Source: Strix aluco (Eukaryota > Chordata > Aves > Strigiformes > Strigidae). From it: a DNA stretch of 64,000 nucleotides. Shown here one piece after another: positions 1 to 11,400 of this stretch (position 1 is its first letter; each line of letters opens with the position of its first letter). The stretch covers positions 12,074,948-12,138,947 of the forward strand of contig NC_133948.1 in assembly GCF_031877795.1 (NCBI RefSeq). Reading direction: 5' to 3'. Below the pieces are notes generated by a model. The model did no database searches, was not told the DNA's origin, and worked only from the letters and a program-made list of their open reading frames with translations. Position numbers and translations under genes: made by a program.

Positions 1-1117
1 TAGTTTAATGTAATTGGTCATGTCTATAATAACAACAGGATTAAGTCTAGAATACCTAGAGGCCCCTCAGTGAAACACATACGAATCCTGTCACAAGTTG
101 CAATTCATAACTACCTACCCCAAGCCAAGTTGCTAAGTCATTCCAAGCACTCAAGCAGAAAAGAAAAAAAAAAAAAGAAAAAGAAAAAAGAAATGAGCTA
201 TACATTATTTTTTTGGACTTGGTGCATTAACAGAACATTGCAAATAAAAGCTATGGAGAACTTATGTCTAAAAAGGCAATTAATTATTGTTTATTTTCCT
301 TGCTGAACTTTATAAAATGTGTTTCCACTCATCCTCCTAAAAAAAAAAAAAAAAAAATCACTGTCCTGAACTTACACCAGTCAAAGTAGTGCAAATTCAG
401 TATATGGGATAGCAAGAATAGTAAGGTTCACAGGACAATTTCCGTTTACCAGCTGAGGCAGACACAGTCAGAATATATTTGATACAGTACAATGAAATTG
501 GATAACTAAGGGCCTGATCTTACTCTGACGGTAACAAATGCAGGTCTTTCCACTGGGAACTGCTTCAGTTCCCAAGGGTGTGGTCAAACAAGAATGAACA
601 TGCAAATTAAAGCAAAACAAGAAAGAGTATCAAAGTGTTGGTTTTCAGTAGCTGACAGAACACTAACAGAATCAAATCATCTGCCACAGGTATTTCGAAG
701 TCAGACAGATACAAAGCATATATAGATATACATTAAGAACAATAGCACAAACAGTAAAATGAACTGAATTTCAGGATCTATCTCTAGTCATAACTTTGAA
801 AAATCATTAATTTAAAGGAGGTCTCACAATCATACCCCATCAGTTATATGCACATACAGTTCAACTTCATCAAGACAACCACAATTCCTATGACTTTAAT
901 TAGCAAAGTTTAACCATGATTATTAAAAACAAAGTGGGAGCAAGAAGGGTCTTCAAAGGAAACCTTCAAGTGATCTCAAAAGACATCCAAACATTTTTTT
1001 GGCAGCCAGTACTCTCTTAGCCTAATGGTACAGCACTAATCCATAAAGAAAAAAAGAGAAAAAGAAAAGAACAAACCCACAAAACACCCCACCGTTGGTT
1101 TCTGTAATTTTATCTAC
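1..1117 (-). other. SFI1: SFI1 intron 3 (partial)
   Basis: No further SFI1 exon was recognised here. The segment is AT-rich with A-rich runs at about 167-191 and 341-357. It most likely continues as intron beyond the left edge. Confidence 0.6.
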
Positions 1118-1189
1118 CTGGCTTTGGAAGGGACAACTTGTCCAAATGTCTTTTTTGCCCACAGATCAAAGAATTTCCTTGCTAGATAC
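1118..1189 (-). CDS. SFI1: SFI1 coding exon 3
   Basis: This 72-nt exon lies between TTCCAG and AG|GTAGAT and encodes YLARKFFDLWAKKTFGQVVPSKAR across its junctions. It is nearly collinear with human CVARKFLYLWIRMTFG followed by PSKAR. It is phase 2 on both sides. The Leu/Phe/Trp spacing is the start of the centrin-binding helical repeat region. Confidence 0.85.
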
Positions 1190-4100
1190 CTGGAATATAA
1201 GGAAAGGTTAGTTGCCTTTGTACTCTTCCTCTGTTAACTCCCATGCAGCAGTAAAAATAGGAACTTTTATGCTAGTTTCAGTAATAAAACTAAGGGTCTG
1301 GTTTTCAGAGATCAATGCATTTACAAAATATTTACACCCCGAAATCAGTACCTTTAACAGGACTATTCACCAAGCATAAATAGAGGCCCAAGCATCATTG
1401 CAAGACTTAATTGGGACATACTTCTTTAGGAAACCTAGGCAGCTGAAATGTCTTCCAAGCAGCCCACTCACACCCAGCGATAGTAATGAGCAGGTTGCTG
1501 TTTAACTGGGGAGCCTTTTTGTGATTTAGGAGCTGTAACATCACTGTTTCCCCTAAAGCCAACCAGCTCAGTCAGACTTGTTGCCAGAATAATTGAATTA
1601 ATCTAATGTGTACCCCTGCCTGAAACCAGCAGATCCTCCTTCCTCCTACCTCCCCCCCTACAGTTCTACTTCTCAACAAGCTTCTCCTAGCACCAGTTCA
1701 ACTCACTAATCTGTGATTGTTATTCTATCACCCTTGCCCCCCCCTTTTTTTTTCAAAGGGATTTAAGAGTTAATTGGCACACAGAGGGCCCAAATAAGCA
1801 CCAATGACATCACAAGGTAATTAATTAAAGCACACAGCCATGAACAGGGCCGAACAGGGCCTCCCTCTTTCAGCAAGTCTAAGTTGCTAGATCAGCTCCA
1901 CTTGCTCAACAAATACTAGGCTTTTAATCTCTAAACAATTACCATCCCACCTTTGTCAAGATTCCTTCAACAAACGAAGGAAGAAACACAAGAGGAGGGC
2001 AAGACTAAATCATTACACCTGGCAGTCCCCTATCAAAGCATATTATTAAATAGCCATTTTAAAATTGTACACTAGAACATCAAAAATGTATGAAATCTGA
2101 CTGTGCACGTCATCAAGTTACCACAAGACATCTTCAGAACTGTCTGACATGCCTGTGAATAAAAAAAACTTTGCCTTAGCCCACACTTGTACTACTAAAA
2201 CCAGACTTCTTCAGGACTGATCCTCCTGCCCCATTCAGTGAAAATTATGTTATGTACTTATCACCTGATTCGGAATTCTTTTAACCTTCTTCTCTGATGC
2301 CAGGTATACCCAACTTGATCCAGATTGTCATGACCTCTATCCTGAAACTGATGTATGGCAGACTGGGGAGCAACAGATTGCCCAGTTGCATGCATCTGAT
2401 GCCTAGGTAGCTGTCGGGTTTCATGCATCTTCAGAGATTTTGAACTTAAAAGGAAAGAAGAAATATTTTTGTGTGCAACTCCATTAACTGCAAAGAAGTG
2501 GCATTATTTCAATAAATTAATCTATAACAAAGGTATACAATCACATATAGAAGTTGACAACTACAAAACATTAAAACACATTTATTGTCTCCTTATCATG
2601 CATTTTTAACTATGGAATTTTAACGTTGCTTCCTCAAGACAAGCAGAAAGACACATTTCAGTGCAATCATGCCACAGACAACTCCCTTCTCTAAAGTTTA
2701 AATGAAAAAAGCACTAAAATGCATTTGTGCTTCCCCTCCCATGTGTGTGCATGCAGTGTGCCTTTACAGAGAAGGTCTGAATGTGGTTTTCTGCCTTTTA
2801 TTCTCAAGCATATCAAGGTATTCTGTCCATTGCTGAAAAATTGTCTTGAGGACTAGGGAACTGAAGTAAGAATTTCCTGTTTTATCATGAAATGCACTTA
2901 CATACACAGTTCTTTTACAAGGAACTCTCTCCTAGTTTTGTTCATATTTTAATTAAATGTGTTTAGTCTTTAAAAAAACTAAAAATCCCTTCCTGTTTTT
3001 ACACATTCATCATTAAAAAAACAAAATTAGGCATATTTTTCCATCATACAGTTTACTTTCACATGTACTTCTAATCTGAAAAATAACTAGTATGTTTTTA
3101 TGAATTCTAAGTATTTTGTATTTCAGTGATTTTCTGAAAACAAGAACGATAAAAAAATCTAACCAGATAAAACTTGCTGAACCAGTTGTATTAAAGCTTC
3201 TTTCCCAAAACAAATACTGCCACCACCCTGAAAATTTGCACATTAGAACCACAAACACATTCTTGAACTCCCTAACAGACAACAGAAGAGGATAGTCTGA
3301 AGACTGACCCTAATAATCACCTGAATTGAGCTAGGAAAAACATGGCTGCGGCCAGAAAAAAATGTTGATTTCACCAAGTTACTGGAACAATCCATAGTAG
3401 TAAGTTTCAGGAGTTCAGCTGAATAACCACTCACAGTATTAACAACAGATCACTGGGGCAGGGGGGAACAACAAAACCAAAACCCAAATGCACACACACC
3501 AAAAACCCCCACCTCATAGGAGGAAATACAGTATTTTTGGCTTGTTCCAACAAGCTGTGAAGAGCTAAAACAAAGCTAATGGAAGAAAACAAGACATATA
3601 TTTTGTGAGAGAAGTAAATTCTTGTTCTTCTATAAAATATTATTTGAATGTATTCTGACAGACATGGGGACCATCTGGCAGATGAAAGAATTCTGTTCAT
3701 GTCAAGATGTGCAGTTAAGGCAACTGTATGCACTTTTGAAGAACAGAGTTTCAGGCACTTTTAAATTTATGCAAAATAGCTTTCAGCACAAGTTCCTATA
3801 CACATCTATTAGGCCCAATCCCCTTTAAAACCATCTAATCTGCTCCAAAGGTAAACCTGGTCTGACCGTAGGCAATGACAATGTAACACAAAGTAGTCAG
3901 AAAATCAAGCTCGGGTAGAACGTGTAAAAGTTTTGTATTAAAGTCTAAGGCATGTGAATACTTAATGATTTTCCAACATAAGTAATTTTTAACACGTTAT
4001 TCCTAAATTTGTAACACTTTACAATACGTGCTACACATATTTAGTGATGACAGTCCCTGTCTATGAGAATTTGTGGCAAGTAACCACAAAAAAAAAAGGA

Positions 4101-4524
4101 CTCAAAGAAGGATCATGTCTCCCTTGTGAAGTTAGAAAATAAAAGCATGGGAAGCATAAGAGAAGTGACTAACACCACCGAATAAATCTGTGGTTGGGCC
4201 AACAACTATATCCAAATATAATACGTTCCAGTCAACTACCTCAAGCTCAAGAACATCATTTTTATATTTGAATGTTATGATAATGTAAACCCACATAAAG
4301 TTGTGTTTCATGATGGGTTTGGGGGTGGGGTGTGTGTTGTTTTTTGTTTTTAAGAGAAACACCTTCTGGTTAATAACATTCGAGAGAATAAGCTGTCATG
4401 AGAATAACTCAACTTTTTTCTGTCCCATGGAATGCCTAAGATCCCATAACTAAAAAAAAATACAGCTGACATCTTTAACAATGTAGCATCTTATTATTGC
4501 TTACCTGCTTCTGAATTTCTCCAT
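1118..4524 (-). CDS. SFI1: SFI1 5' end (partial; three coding exons)
   Basis: This is the N-terminal part of a spindle-assembly/centriole protein. SFI1 proteins carry many centrin-binding repeats rich in Trp and Leu and act at centrioles or spindle poles. The exons on the minus strand are 4524-4505, 2444-2265 and 1189-1118. They splice in consistent phase 2 (20, 180 and 72 nt) and encode about 90 residues. The protein begins MEKFRS, compared with MEKK at the start of human SFI1. The junction of the second and third exons reads RLKEFRIRYLARKFFDLW, close to human RLRELRIRCVARKFLYLW. The ATG has A at -3 and G at +4. The first in-window centrin-repeat-like Trp is in the 1189-1118 exon. The remaining exons lie left of base 1. 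Synteny with EIF4ENIF1 supports the call. An additional small exon between the first two cannot be excluded. Confidence 0.85.
1190..2264 (-). other. SFI1: SFI1 intron 2
   Basis: This is non-coding sequence between two phase-2 exons. The most structured part is 1770-1870. It has TAAT-type homeodomain-like sites, a TGACATCA half-CRE-like sequence at about 1805, and a perfect tandem decamer GAACAGGGCC at 1842-1861. No coding potential was seen. Confidence 0.55.
2265..2444 (-). CDS. SFI1: SFI1 coding exon 2
   Basis: The acceptor has a good pyrimidine tract (minus strand ...TTCCTTTTAAG) and the donor is AG|GTGATAAG. The 180-nt open exon ends with the residues YTWHQRRRLKEFRIR, which resemble the human segment just before the first helix of SFI1. 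The upstream half is His/Gln-rich and poorly conserved, as this part of the family usually is. Confidence 0.8.
2445..4504 (-). other. SFI1: SFI1 intron 1 (between start exon and exon 2)
   Basis: This AT-rich sequence has no recognised conserved coding exon. One exon-like stretch at 3321-3418 is discussed under rejected items because it would break the reading frame. Confidence 0.5.
4505..4524 (-). CDS. SFI1: SFI1 start exon (20 coding bases)
   Basis: The acceptor (CTGTAG) is followed by only four untranslated bases, then ATG GAG AAA TTC AGA AGC AG and a GTAAGC donor. The coding part is 20 nt and leaves phase 2. The next recognised exon supplies one base (AG|T), which keeps the frame open. 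The 5'UTR must therefore come from an upstream non-coding exon, probably in the CpG island at 5330-5985. Confidence 0.75.
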
Positions 4525-5329
4525 TTTGCTACAGTTCCAAGTGTGCAGTAAACAAACGCACTCTCTGCGCTGCAGTGTTGTACACTGGCTTTGGACAAAG
4601 CATAAATTGGTTCCTGTTACTTGTGATGAATCCATTAAAAGGATCTATGCTAAATGCAGTCTGTATCTTAACAATGACAGGAATTCCACTCACTCGACAT
4701 GCATACAAGTAGTACAATGCAATTCTAGATGTTTAACATGAAAAGCATGTGTCTGTACACTCAGTCTTGATGACCTGAAGGATACTGTGCTGACATAATC
4801 CATTAGTAATAAAGCCATAACCATTTGGATCCTAAAACAGCAAGCATGCCTAGCCATGCTAGGAAGATGCTATAAAAAGATTACCCTAAATTATTGTTGC
4901 CCTATTTAGAAATAAATTAATAATCAAGGGTGACAAAATCAGTACCTAATCAGACTGACTCCTTTTCACTTTTTTTTTTTTTTTTAAACTACTAAGCTCC
5001 TCTCCCTTCACAAGCACACAGAAATGAAGACAACAATGAATTTCATCCAGGGAGAACTTCCATATGCACTGAACCTTCCACCTGCCCCAGGTCTTAGGGA
5101 GAGTAAGACTCTGTGAAAGCACCTGGACTTACAACCAGCAATCTCCTTGTAAGTGTGAGATCCTGAGTGGACCTTTCTATAAGCAAGGTTTAAGGTGTAA
5201 CAAAAAAAAAAAAAAAAAACCCAACCACAAACAAAACCTTACTGCAGTCAATCAGAGTTTGCCTGCGACATTTCTTTCGGCAGAGAATTACAATCCGAAC
5301 GCGTTTTGTGTTTATGGACACACTCCAGA
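4525..5329 (-). other. SFI1: SFI1 5' intron (between non-coding first exon and start exon)
   Basis: This sequence is AT-rich with homopolymer T (about 4971-4985) and A (about 5201-5219) runs. Nothing coding was recognised. It probably is the intron separating the CpG-island 5'UTR exon from the ATG exon. Confidence 0.5.
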
Positions 5330-5985
5330 ACCACACGACGCTGCTCTAGAGCCCCGCCCCGAGGCGCGGGAGGCCGTGGCCGCGGTGCTGCCGCCCGAGC
5401 CCCCCAACGCGCGGGTCCTACCGCCCCCCTGAAAACGCCAGGACCCGCAGCCAAAGCGGCACAGCCTCCCCCTCGGGACCGGCCGGCTGCGGTAACGGCT
5501 GGGCAAAGGCAGCGCCCCACGGGACACCGGCACCCCAGGAGGCTCGGGGTGGCGCCACACGGAAGCCGGCGGGCAGCAGCGGGAGCCCGGGCGCTCTGCC
5601 CTCCCTAACCGAGACACCCCCGCTCCGGCAACGCCTGCACAGCGCCGGCTGCTTCACAACCCGCCTCCACGGGGGGCGAGCGGCAGCCCCGGGGGGTGGC
5701 GGGAGGAGCCGGGGAGGCCCAGCCCCGCGGAACTCCCTGCCCGCCCCCACAGCGGGACCGGCATCAGCCCCGCCCACCACCACAGAGAGGGGCCGGAGCG
5801 CCGCTCGCCCCCCCCCCCTCGGCGGTGCCGCGGCAGCGCCCCCCGGCGGCGCGGAGGAGCGCGGCCCCGCGCCGGTAAGGGCCAGGACAAATCGTGACCG
5901 ACTTGAGGCGTAAACCGCGGGCCCGAGCAGCGGGAGAGCGGCCAAGTGTGCCACGGCACTGAGCTGCTGCCCGCGCTGCACTGTG
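5330..5985 (-). promoter_or_regulatory. SFI1: CpG island, probable SFI1 promoter / non-coding first exon
   Basis: There is an abrupt switch from AT-rich DNA to very GC- and CpG-rich DNA, without a TATA box, about 0.8 kb upstream of the SFI1 start exon. It lies on the side expected for a divergent SFI1 promoter. The island is separated from the EIF4ENIF1 island by a less CpG-dense gap (about 6000-6800). A plus-strand donor-like GCCG|GTAAGG occurs at 5874-5880, so divergent transcription from this island is possible. The TSS cannot be placed from sequence alone. Confidence 0.6.
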
Positions 5986-6800
5986 GGTGGCGGAAAACAC
6001 GTATTTTGCCATTTCTGTGCCACCGGGCTTTTCTGCTGTGTCCAGTAATCACTGTCATACAAAAGACGTGCCTTTAGGAACCCACAAAATAGTATTTCAG
6101 CTCGCAATAGCGATGTGTACAACAGCTGCAGCGAAACACCACAGCGCTCAGGCCCGCTCAGCACCTACAGCATCTCCCTCAGCTGGAGGCTCCCGGCCCA
6201 CTGGTGGCTTTCGAGTCTCACCGTGTATTTGTTTGAAAAACAGACTCGCTAGGAGTAACTTCCTAACAGTTACAATGCTATCTTTTATAATACAGCACTT
6301 TGCCATTTACGAAAAAAAATGACAAATGTTTGTTTCATTCCACGGGTAACCAGTTTTTAATACTGGTACTCAACTTCGCTAGAGATCAGGGAAGAAAACG
6401 TTTTATTCACCAGGTCCTGCAAGTTCTTCCTTGCTCCAACACAGACCTCTCCACCGAGGTATTTGGAAAACCGGGGCCTCTGTGGCCTTTCTGTGCTGCA
6501 GCAGGGATGCGGGTGCTGGGGACACCCCTCCCCAGCAGTGCCACAGGCAAACGGAGCAAGTGAGCTTGTCACTAAATAATTTCCTTAAACTGATGTTGAA
6601 ATCAATTTCTGCTCCTTATTAGAACAACTAAAGGATGCGGTGGGTGCCTCCAAATAAGCTACTCTGCTCACTACCCGAGTTTACACCCTGCTGCCTCGTG
6701 GAAACGCCGAATTTCACTTTTGACAGAAGACTGATAAAGGGTGTTTTAAAGGATATACAACCTGCCAGGGCAGCGTGTGTGGGGCACCGGGATTTTAGGC
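5986..6800. other. Spacer between two head-to-head CpG islands
   Basis: Base composition is mixed and CpG density is lower than on either side. No coding potential was recognised and short open frames here look incidental. It lies between the SFI1 and EIF4ENIF1 promoter islands and could hold shared regulatory sites, but none is recognisable with confidence. Confidence 0.4.
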
Positions 6801-6824
6801 TTACGCTCCTGCTGGTACCTCAGC

Positions 6825-8110
6825 ACCGCTGCCGCCACGCTCGGGCGGCGGGGGGGCCCTGTCAGAGCTCCCCTCAGCCTCCCGCGGGTCGGGCCCCGCA
6901 CGGCGGGAACACGAAGGCGCCGGGCTGTAGGCGGGCGCTGATGGGGAGACTTCCCTGAGCCCGTAAAATGCTCCGTGCAAACGTGTGGTACGAGGAGGGG
7001 GGGAGAGCCCGACGAACGCGCTAAGGAAGCCGTCAGCCGCGCCGCCCGCCATCGCCGCCGGTGTCGGGCTCGGCCCGCGGCGCTGAGGGGGCCGCGCTCG
7101 GCCCGCCGCTTCCCGCCCTTCTGCCGCCCCGCGCCTTCCCCGCAGCCGCGGCCCTGCGGCGCGTCCCCTGCCCGCCGAGGGATGGGCCCCGGCCCCGCCG
7201 CCGCCCGGTGCCCCGCGCCCGGCACATGGCGCGCACCACGTCCCGCCGCCGCTGCTCCCGGCGGCCGCCTCCCCCGCAGGGCTGCCCGCCGAGAGTGCCT
7301 GCGGGCCCTTGCGGCGCCCCGAGCCGTTCCTCACCCACCGCAGGGCTCGCAAGGTGAGACGACGGTTCGGCGGGCAAACCCGCGGCGGGGACGCGCCGCC
7401 AAGCAGCGGGGGAGCGCGGCCCCGCCGCCGCCGCCCGACCTTTCCCAGTCAGGCGCCGCGCGGGGGAGCCCCGGTGCGCGCGCCCGCCGCCGCGCCTGCG
7501 CGCGGGCCATTAAATGGGTGCGGGGTGGGTAGCGGAAGGCCCCGGTTACGGCGGCTGAGGAGAGACAGAGTCGGGCGAATAGGGAGAGGGCGCGCGAGCC
7601 AGCGCGGAGGGGGCCGGAGCCGCGCGAGCGGAGGCGGGCGGGGGACGGCGCCGGCCCGGTGCGCGTGTGGCGCCTACGGGGGGCGAGCGCGGCGCAGGGC
7701 GCCGCCGGGGGGGGGCGGGCAGGGGCGAAGCGGAGCCGGTGGCCGGGAGTAGGAAACGCCGCGGGCGGCGGTAAGGCCTTCAGCGGAGCGGAGCGCCGTC
7801 GGGAGACCCGCCGCCGGCGCGGTGAGTACGACCGCCTGGGTGCAGGGCCGGGGCGGCGGTGGCGGGGCCGCCGGCGCAGGTGAGGATCCGCTGAGTCACC
7901 TGCCCCGCCGCCGTTCTCCCCCCTCGGCTCCGGTGCTTTGGGACGGGGCCTGGGCCACGCTGCCCCCGCCGCCACGCGAGTGGCGCCCGTCTCCTCCGGA
8001 CGCCGCGGGGGGGGCGGTGTGTGGTGTGTGTGTCCCGGCGGCCTCGCTCCCCCCGGCCCTGACGCTCGCCACCTTCTCTCCCGGTCGTGCCCACGGAGGG
8101 ATCTTTGTTG
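6825..8110 (+). promoter_or_regulatory. EIF4ENIF1: CpG island promoter of EIF4ENIF1
   Basis: The DNA is CpG-dense and ends with the likely non-coding first exon. A GCGCCTGCGCGC motif at 7492-7503 resembles an NRF1 site and is followed by ATTAAATG and a G-rich stretch. Donor-like sites that could define first exons are at 7353/7354 (AAG|GTGAGA), 7821/7822 (CG|GTGAGT) and 7879/7880 (CAG|GTGAGG). No ATG was seen between about 7560 and 7821, so a first exon ending at 7821 would add no upstream ORF there. Confidence 0.7.
7545..7821 (+). other. EIF4ENIF1: Probable EIF4ENIF1 non-coding exon 1
   Basis: The 3' boundary is set by a strong donor (CG|GTGAGTACG at 7821/7822). The 5' boundary is only a guess from the position of the NRF1-like site and the purine-rich GGAGAGACAGAG segment. 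It would splice to the acceptor at 8369/8370, leaving 28 untranslated bases before the ATG. Confidence 0.5.
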
Positions 8111-8397
8111 TGCTAAAGCTGCTTAGGGGCTGGGCTCCGGTCCCGGGGCGTGGGGCAGGTCTGGCGGGGCTGCGGGAGAGGGCTCAGTGTTTCGGCGAGA
8201 GCTGCTTGGCCGGAGCGGGGGGGAAGCTACAGGTAGAAAAAAGGCACTGTTAGGGAATGTGCGCCTCATCTCGTGTATCTAAGAGCTAAATAGTCTTAGG
8301 CTGGGAGGAAAATGCATCCGCTAGAAATGTATGTCTCGAAATCTGATGGCTTGGGTTTGTTTTAATTAGGTCCGTGATCAAAGGCTTTGAAGTAATC

Positions 8398-8493
8398 ATG
8401 GATAAAAGAGGAGGCATAACTGAAACTGAAAATGGTGACGCTTTCCTGGAGTTGAACAGAATTGCAACAAAATACCCACATCGTTACACAAAG
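8398..8493 (+). CDS. EIF4ENIF1: EIF4ENIF1 coding exon 1 (start codon, first half of eIF4E-binding site)
   Basis: The acceptor is at 8368-8369 (TTAATTAG) and the donor after AAAG is GTTAGC. It encodes residues 1-32, ending HRYTK. The upstream in-frame codons back to 8374 lack an ATG. The start at 8398 matches the family N-terminus (M-D-[KR]-R ... TE[ST]ENGDAF). Confidence 0.93.
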
Positions 8494-11400
8494 GTTAGCT
8501 CTCTTCCCTTTCCCCTTAAAGTTCGGCTTGGAGCTATTGGTCACAGAAGTAGAGTTGGGAGGTGGAGGCTTCTGTGAGAGGGAAGCAGTGAAGTGAAGGC
8601 TGAGAAGACTTTGCCTGGATTAGGATTTGCAAGATGGTTTGAAATGAGCAACTTATTAAATGTCGTGTAGCTGTGCAGTCCTGTCCTTGATATACCTTTG
8701 ATTCCCACCACCTTATTTTAATATCTGAGCACCTCACAGCATGTGCTAGAGAGATTATGGTGGAGACTGAAGTATGTTGTTCTACCAGCTTCCTCAAGCA
8801 CTTGGGCTTGATAGTTCTAGTTCTACTTCCAGCAATGTTCCTTTAAGAAGTTGACCAAAATATTTTCTTATAGTAGGTGCTACTTCCTTGGAACATACAG
8901 CACACCAGATTTTATCAGGAGCTTTAACGTGTTTACCAAGATGCATTTTGTATTCTTGGAATTGCTCATATTTGGCTGCTGGAAGCCTAAGAACTTAACA
9001 ACTCCGACCAATGCTTAGTGTTAAAACTTTAATGCAGGTGCTTTTGTTTAGCTGTGATACCTAAATATATGCATGAGTGGAAGAACGATAACTAAATAAC
9101 TTGCAAATAAAGATTCTTTCGATACTAAGTGAATTTGATATGCTGTGGGATTTAAGGTTCAAATCTTATTCGGGGTTTTGGTACCACTGCTGAAACATGC
9201 TTTTAGAGAGAGTCTTTAATGGTGGCTGATTTTCCCATCGCTGCAAGCTGTGGGAACAGCTGGTCACTGCTTTGTGGAAATTTATTAAGATACTTTGCAA
9301 CAAATGGCCTGAAGTGTGTAACAGGGTGAGACAGTGTACTGTTGCTGACTGTGTTATCTTACTTGAGGAATTCTGAACTGTTAGGTTCCTAGTAGGTTGT
9401 TTTTTAAAAGAAAAAAAAATTATCATGGTGACTCTGTTCTTTTGAGATAGTAGGTCTAGCCTATTTTAACTAGACATAAACAATAAACCAAGTACTTCAG
9501 GACTGGCAAAACTTACATGGGAGTAGTATGGCTTTCTAATTCTCTCTAACTTCTTAGAAAATAAGTGCACTTAACTTTCTAAGATGTAAAGTATACTATG
9601 GTTCAGACCTTGTTGTTGGATTAACTGTAAAGTGAAGGAGAGGAGCTGTCTTTAACTGCTGCTGAAAAAGTGGTATCTATACTTGTTCAGTCTTGCCCAG
9701 ATCCTCTTGAGTAGTAACTGAATGCAGCTTCAAATTCTGCTTGCTTTTTTAGGCAGTATTCAGCTAGTGCTGGTAGTAGCAGTATGCTGAAACTGATGAA
9801 TTTGTAGCTTCAGTTTTGTTAATTCAGTACTTATAGTTTCTGATCAGGATAAAGTTGCAGAACTAGTGCCAGAAGACATCTAGTCTTGTTTATCTGTTGG
9901 TTTCCAAGGAGTCTAAAGTCAAGAAACACCAGAAATCAATCTGTGTTAAAATATCTTGCATAATATGTTTTTTTACAAGTAGCATCTTAAATATAGCTGG
10001 TTTAAGGTGCTCATGTAATCAGCATTGTAAGGCATTTTTCACATGATCCATTTTCCTGCTAATTAGAGATTGGAGGAACACTGTTTTGGGACATGTGCTG
10101 CTCATTTAGAAAGGGACTGATTTCCTTTAACAGTTCATATTCACTTACTACTGGTAGGAAAACAATTGGCTCATACTATGAATATTTCTAAACTGTTCAA
10201 ATAAACCTGTTTAACAGATAAACATGCTTTTCCCCCACCCACTTAAAAGTACTAGTGTGTGAATTAAAAAAACCCTACCACACAACCCCAAAAACACACT
10301 CTGGAAGTGCCAGTGTTAATCTCCTCTATTATGAGAGTGTTATATAGTCCAAGCTGTGCCTTTTCTAGTTCTTTGGAAGCTGTTGCTCCAAGGGTGGACA
10401 GCTAATGAGTGAAAGCCAAGAAACAGTTCAAATTTTCCTCACTTCAATGGAAGAATTGCAATAGGATCTGACTGAGAGTCTCTGGACTCCCTCTCGTGGC
10501 CAACAAAACAGACGATTTCATGTCTGGTGATGGACAGTGCAGTTAATACTTGTGATATCTGCATCAGACTTACGATAGTATTACAGCACTGATATTCCTC
10601 ATAGATCAAGGTTTGTTTTGGGAAGCTGCGGGCAGAGGCCAGTCTCCCTCCCTTTTTGCTGAAGGCTAGTACAGGGTGATGCTTGGATATGTATGTGTAT
10701 GCACATTAAGGTTTTGTCTGGCTACCAAGCTGCCATCTGGAAACTTTCAAGTATTAAGCTTGCATAGCTTATGAACTGATTTTAATCACATGGGGATAAT
10801 ATAAAAGCTCTAGAGGATACTGTATTCTTGGGAAAAAGGTAGAGAGTTTTCCTTCTTCAGTTTGGCTGATGTGTGATGTCTGCTGTTAGGCTTTCTTTAT
10901 CCTTCCAGCTGCCCACTGATTTCTGCACAGCTCTGAATCAATTCAGTACAGTTGGGAGTGAGGCAGATTGAAGAAAGGTAATCTAGGGAGAATGAATAAG
11001 TTTAATTAGAAATGCGCATCTTGACTGCAGCCAAGTTAATGATGTTTCAAAGTGCTGATGATCACACCATTAATAATGATTTTTAAATCTAGCAGACTGC
11101 AGTGAGGCTGTAGACTGACTTATTTCTGCCTCAAATGACTGTCTGCTTGGGGTGTGAAATAATAGAGTAAGGACTGTATTTGAAGGCCGTAAAAAGTGGG
11201 AAAAGTGAAGTAATCATTCAGCATTGTTTTGGTGTTGGGTAGAGTGGATAATTGTATAACAAACATACACTTAGATACCTTGGAATTGGTGATGGTCGGA
11301 AATGGCAAGCTTGTCTGGAATTTCTAGATCTACATTAGTAACTGGTGTTGTGGTAATGCTGCTTCTACCTGCTGACTCTTACATAGCATTAAACAGTGAT

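Noticed and set aside
167-191. A-rich run near the left edge as a retrocopy tail
   Set aside because: No upstream sequence resembling a processed gene and no target-site duplication was found. It is more likely a simple repeat.
3321-3418. Exon-like minus-strand stretch in SFI1 intron 1 with AG and GTGATT borders
   Set aside because: Its 98 nt would shift the frame between the start exon and exon 2 and create a stop. Direct joining of the flanking exons keeps the phase. Similarity to SFI1 was only a few residues.
5306-6164. Long open frames on both strands in the SFI1-side CpG island
   Set aside because: Pro/Arg/Ala/Gly-rich translations open in several frames at once are the normal result of GC-rich DNA with few stops. 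They match no family and have no start context.
6746-8253. Many open frames in the EIF4ENIF1 CpG island
   Set aside because: Same reason: multi-frame openness from base composition. The gene's coding start is securely placed at 8398.
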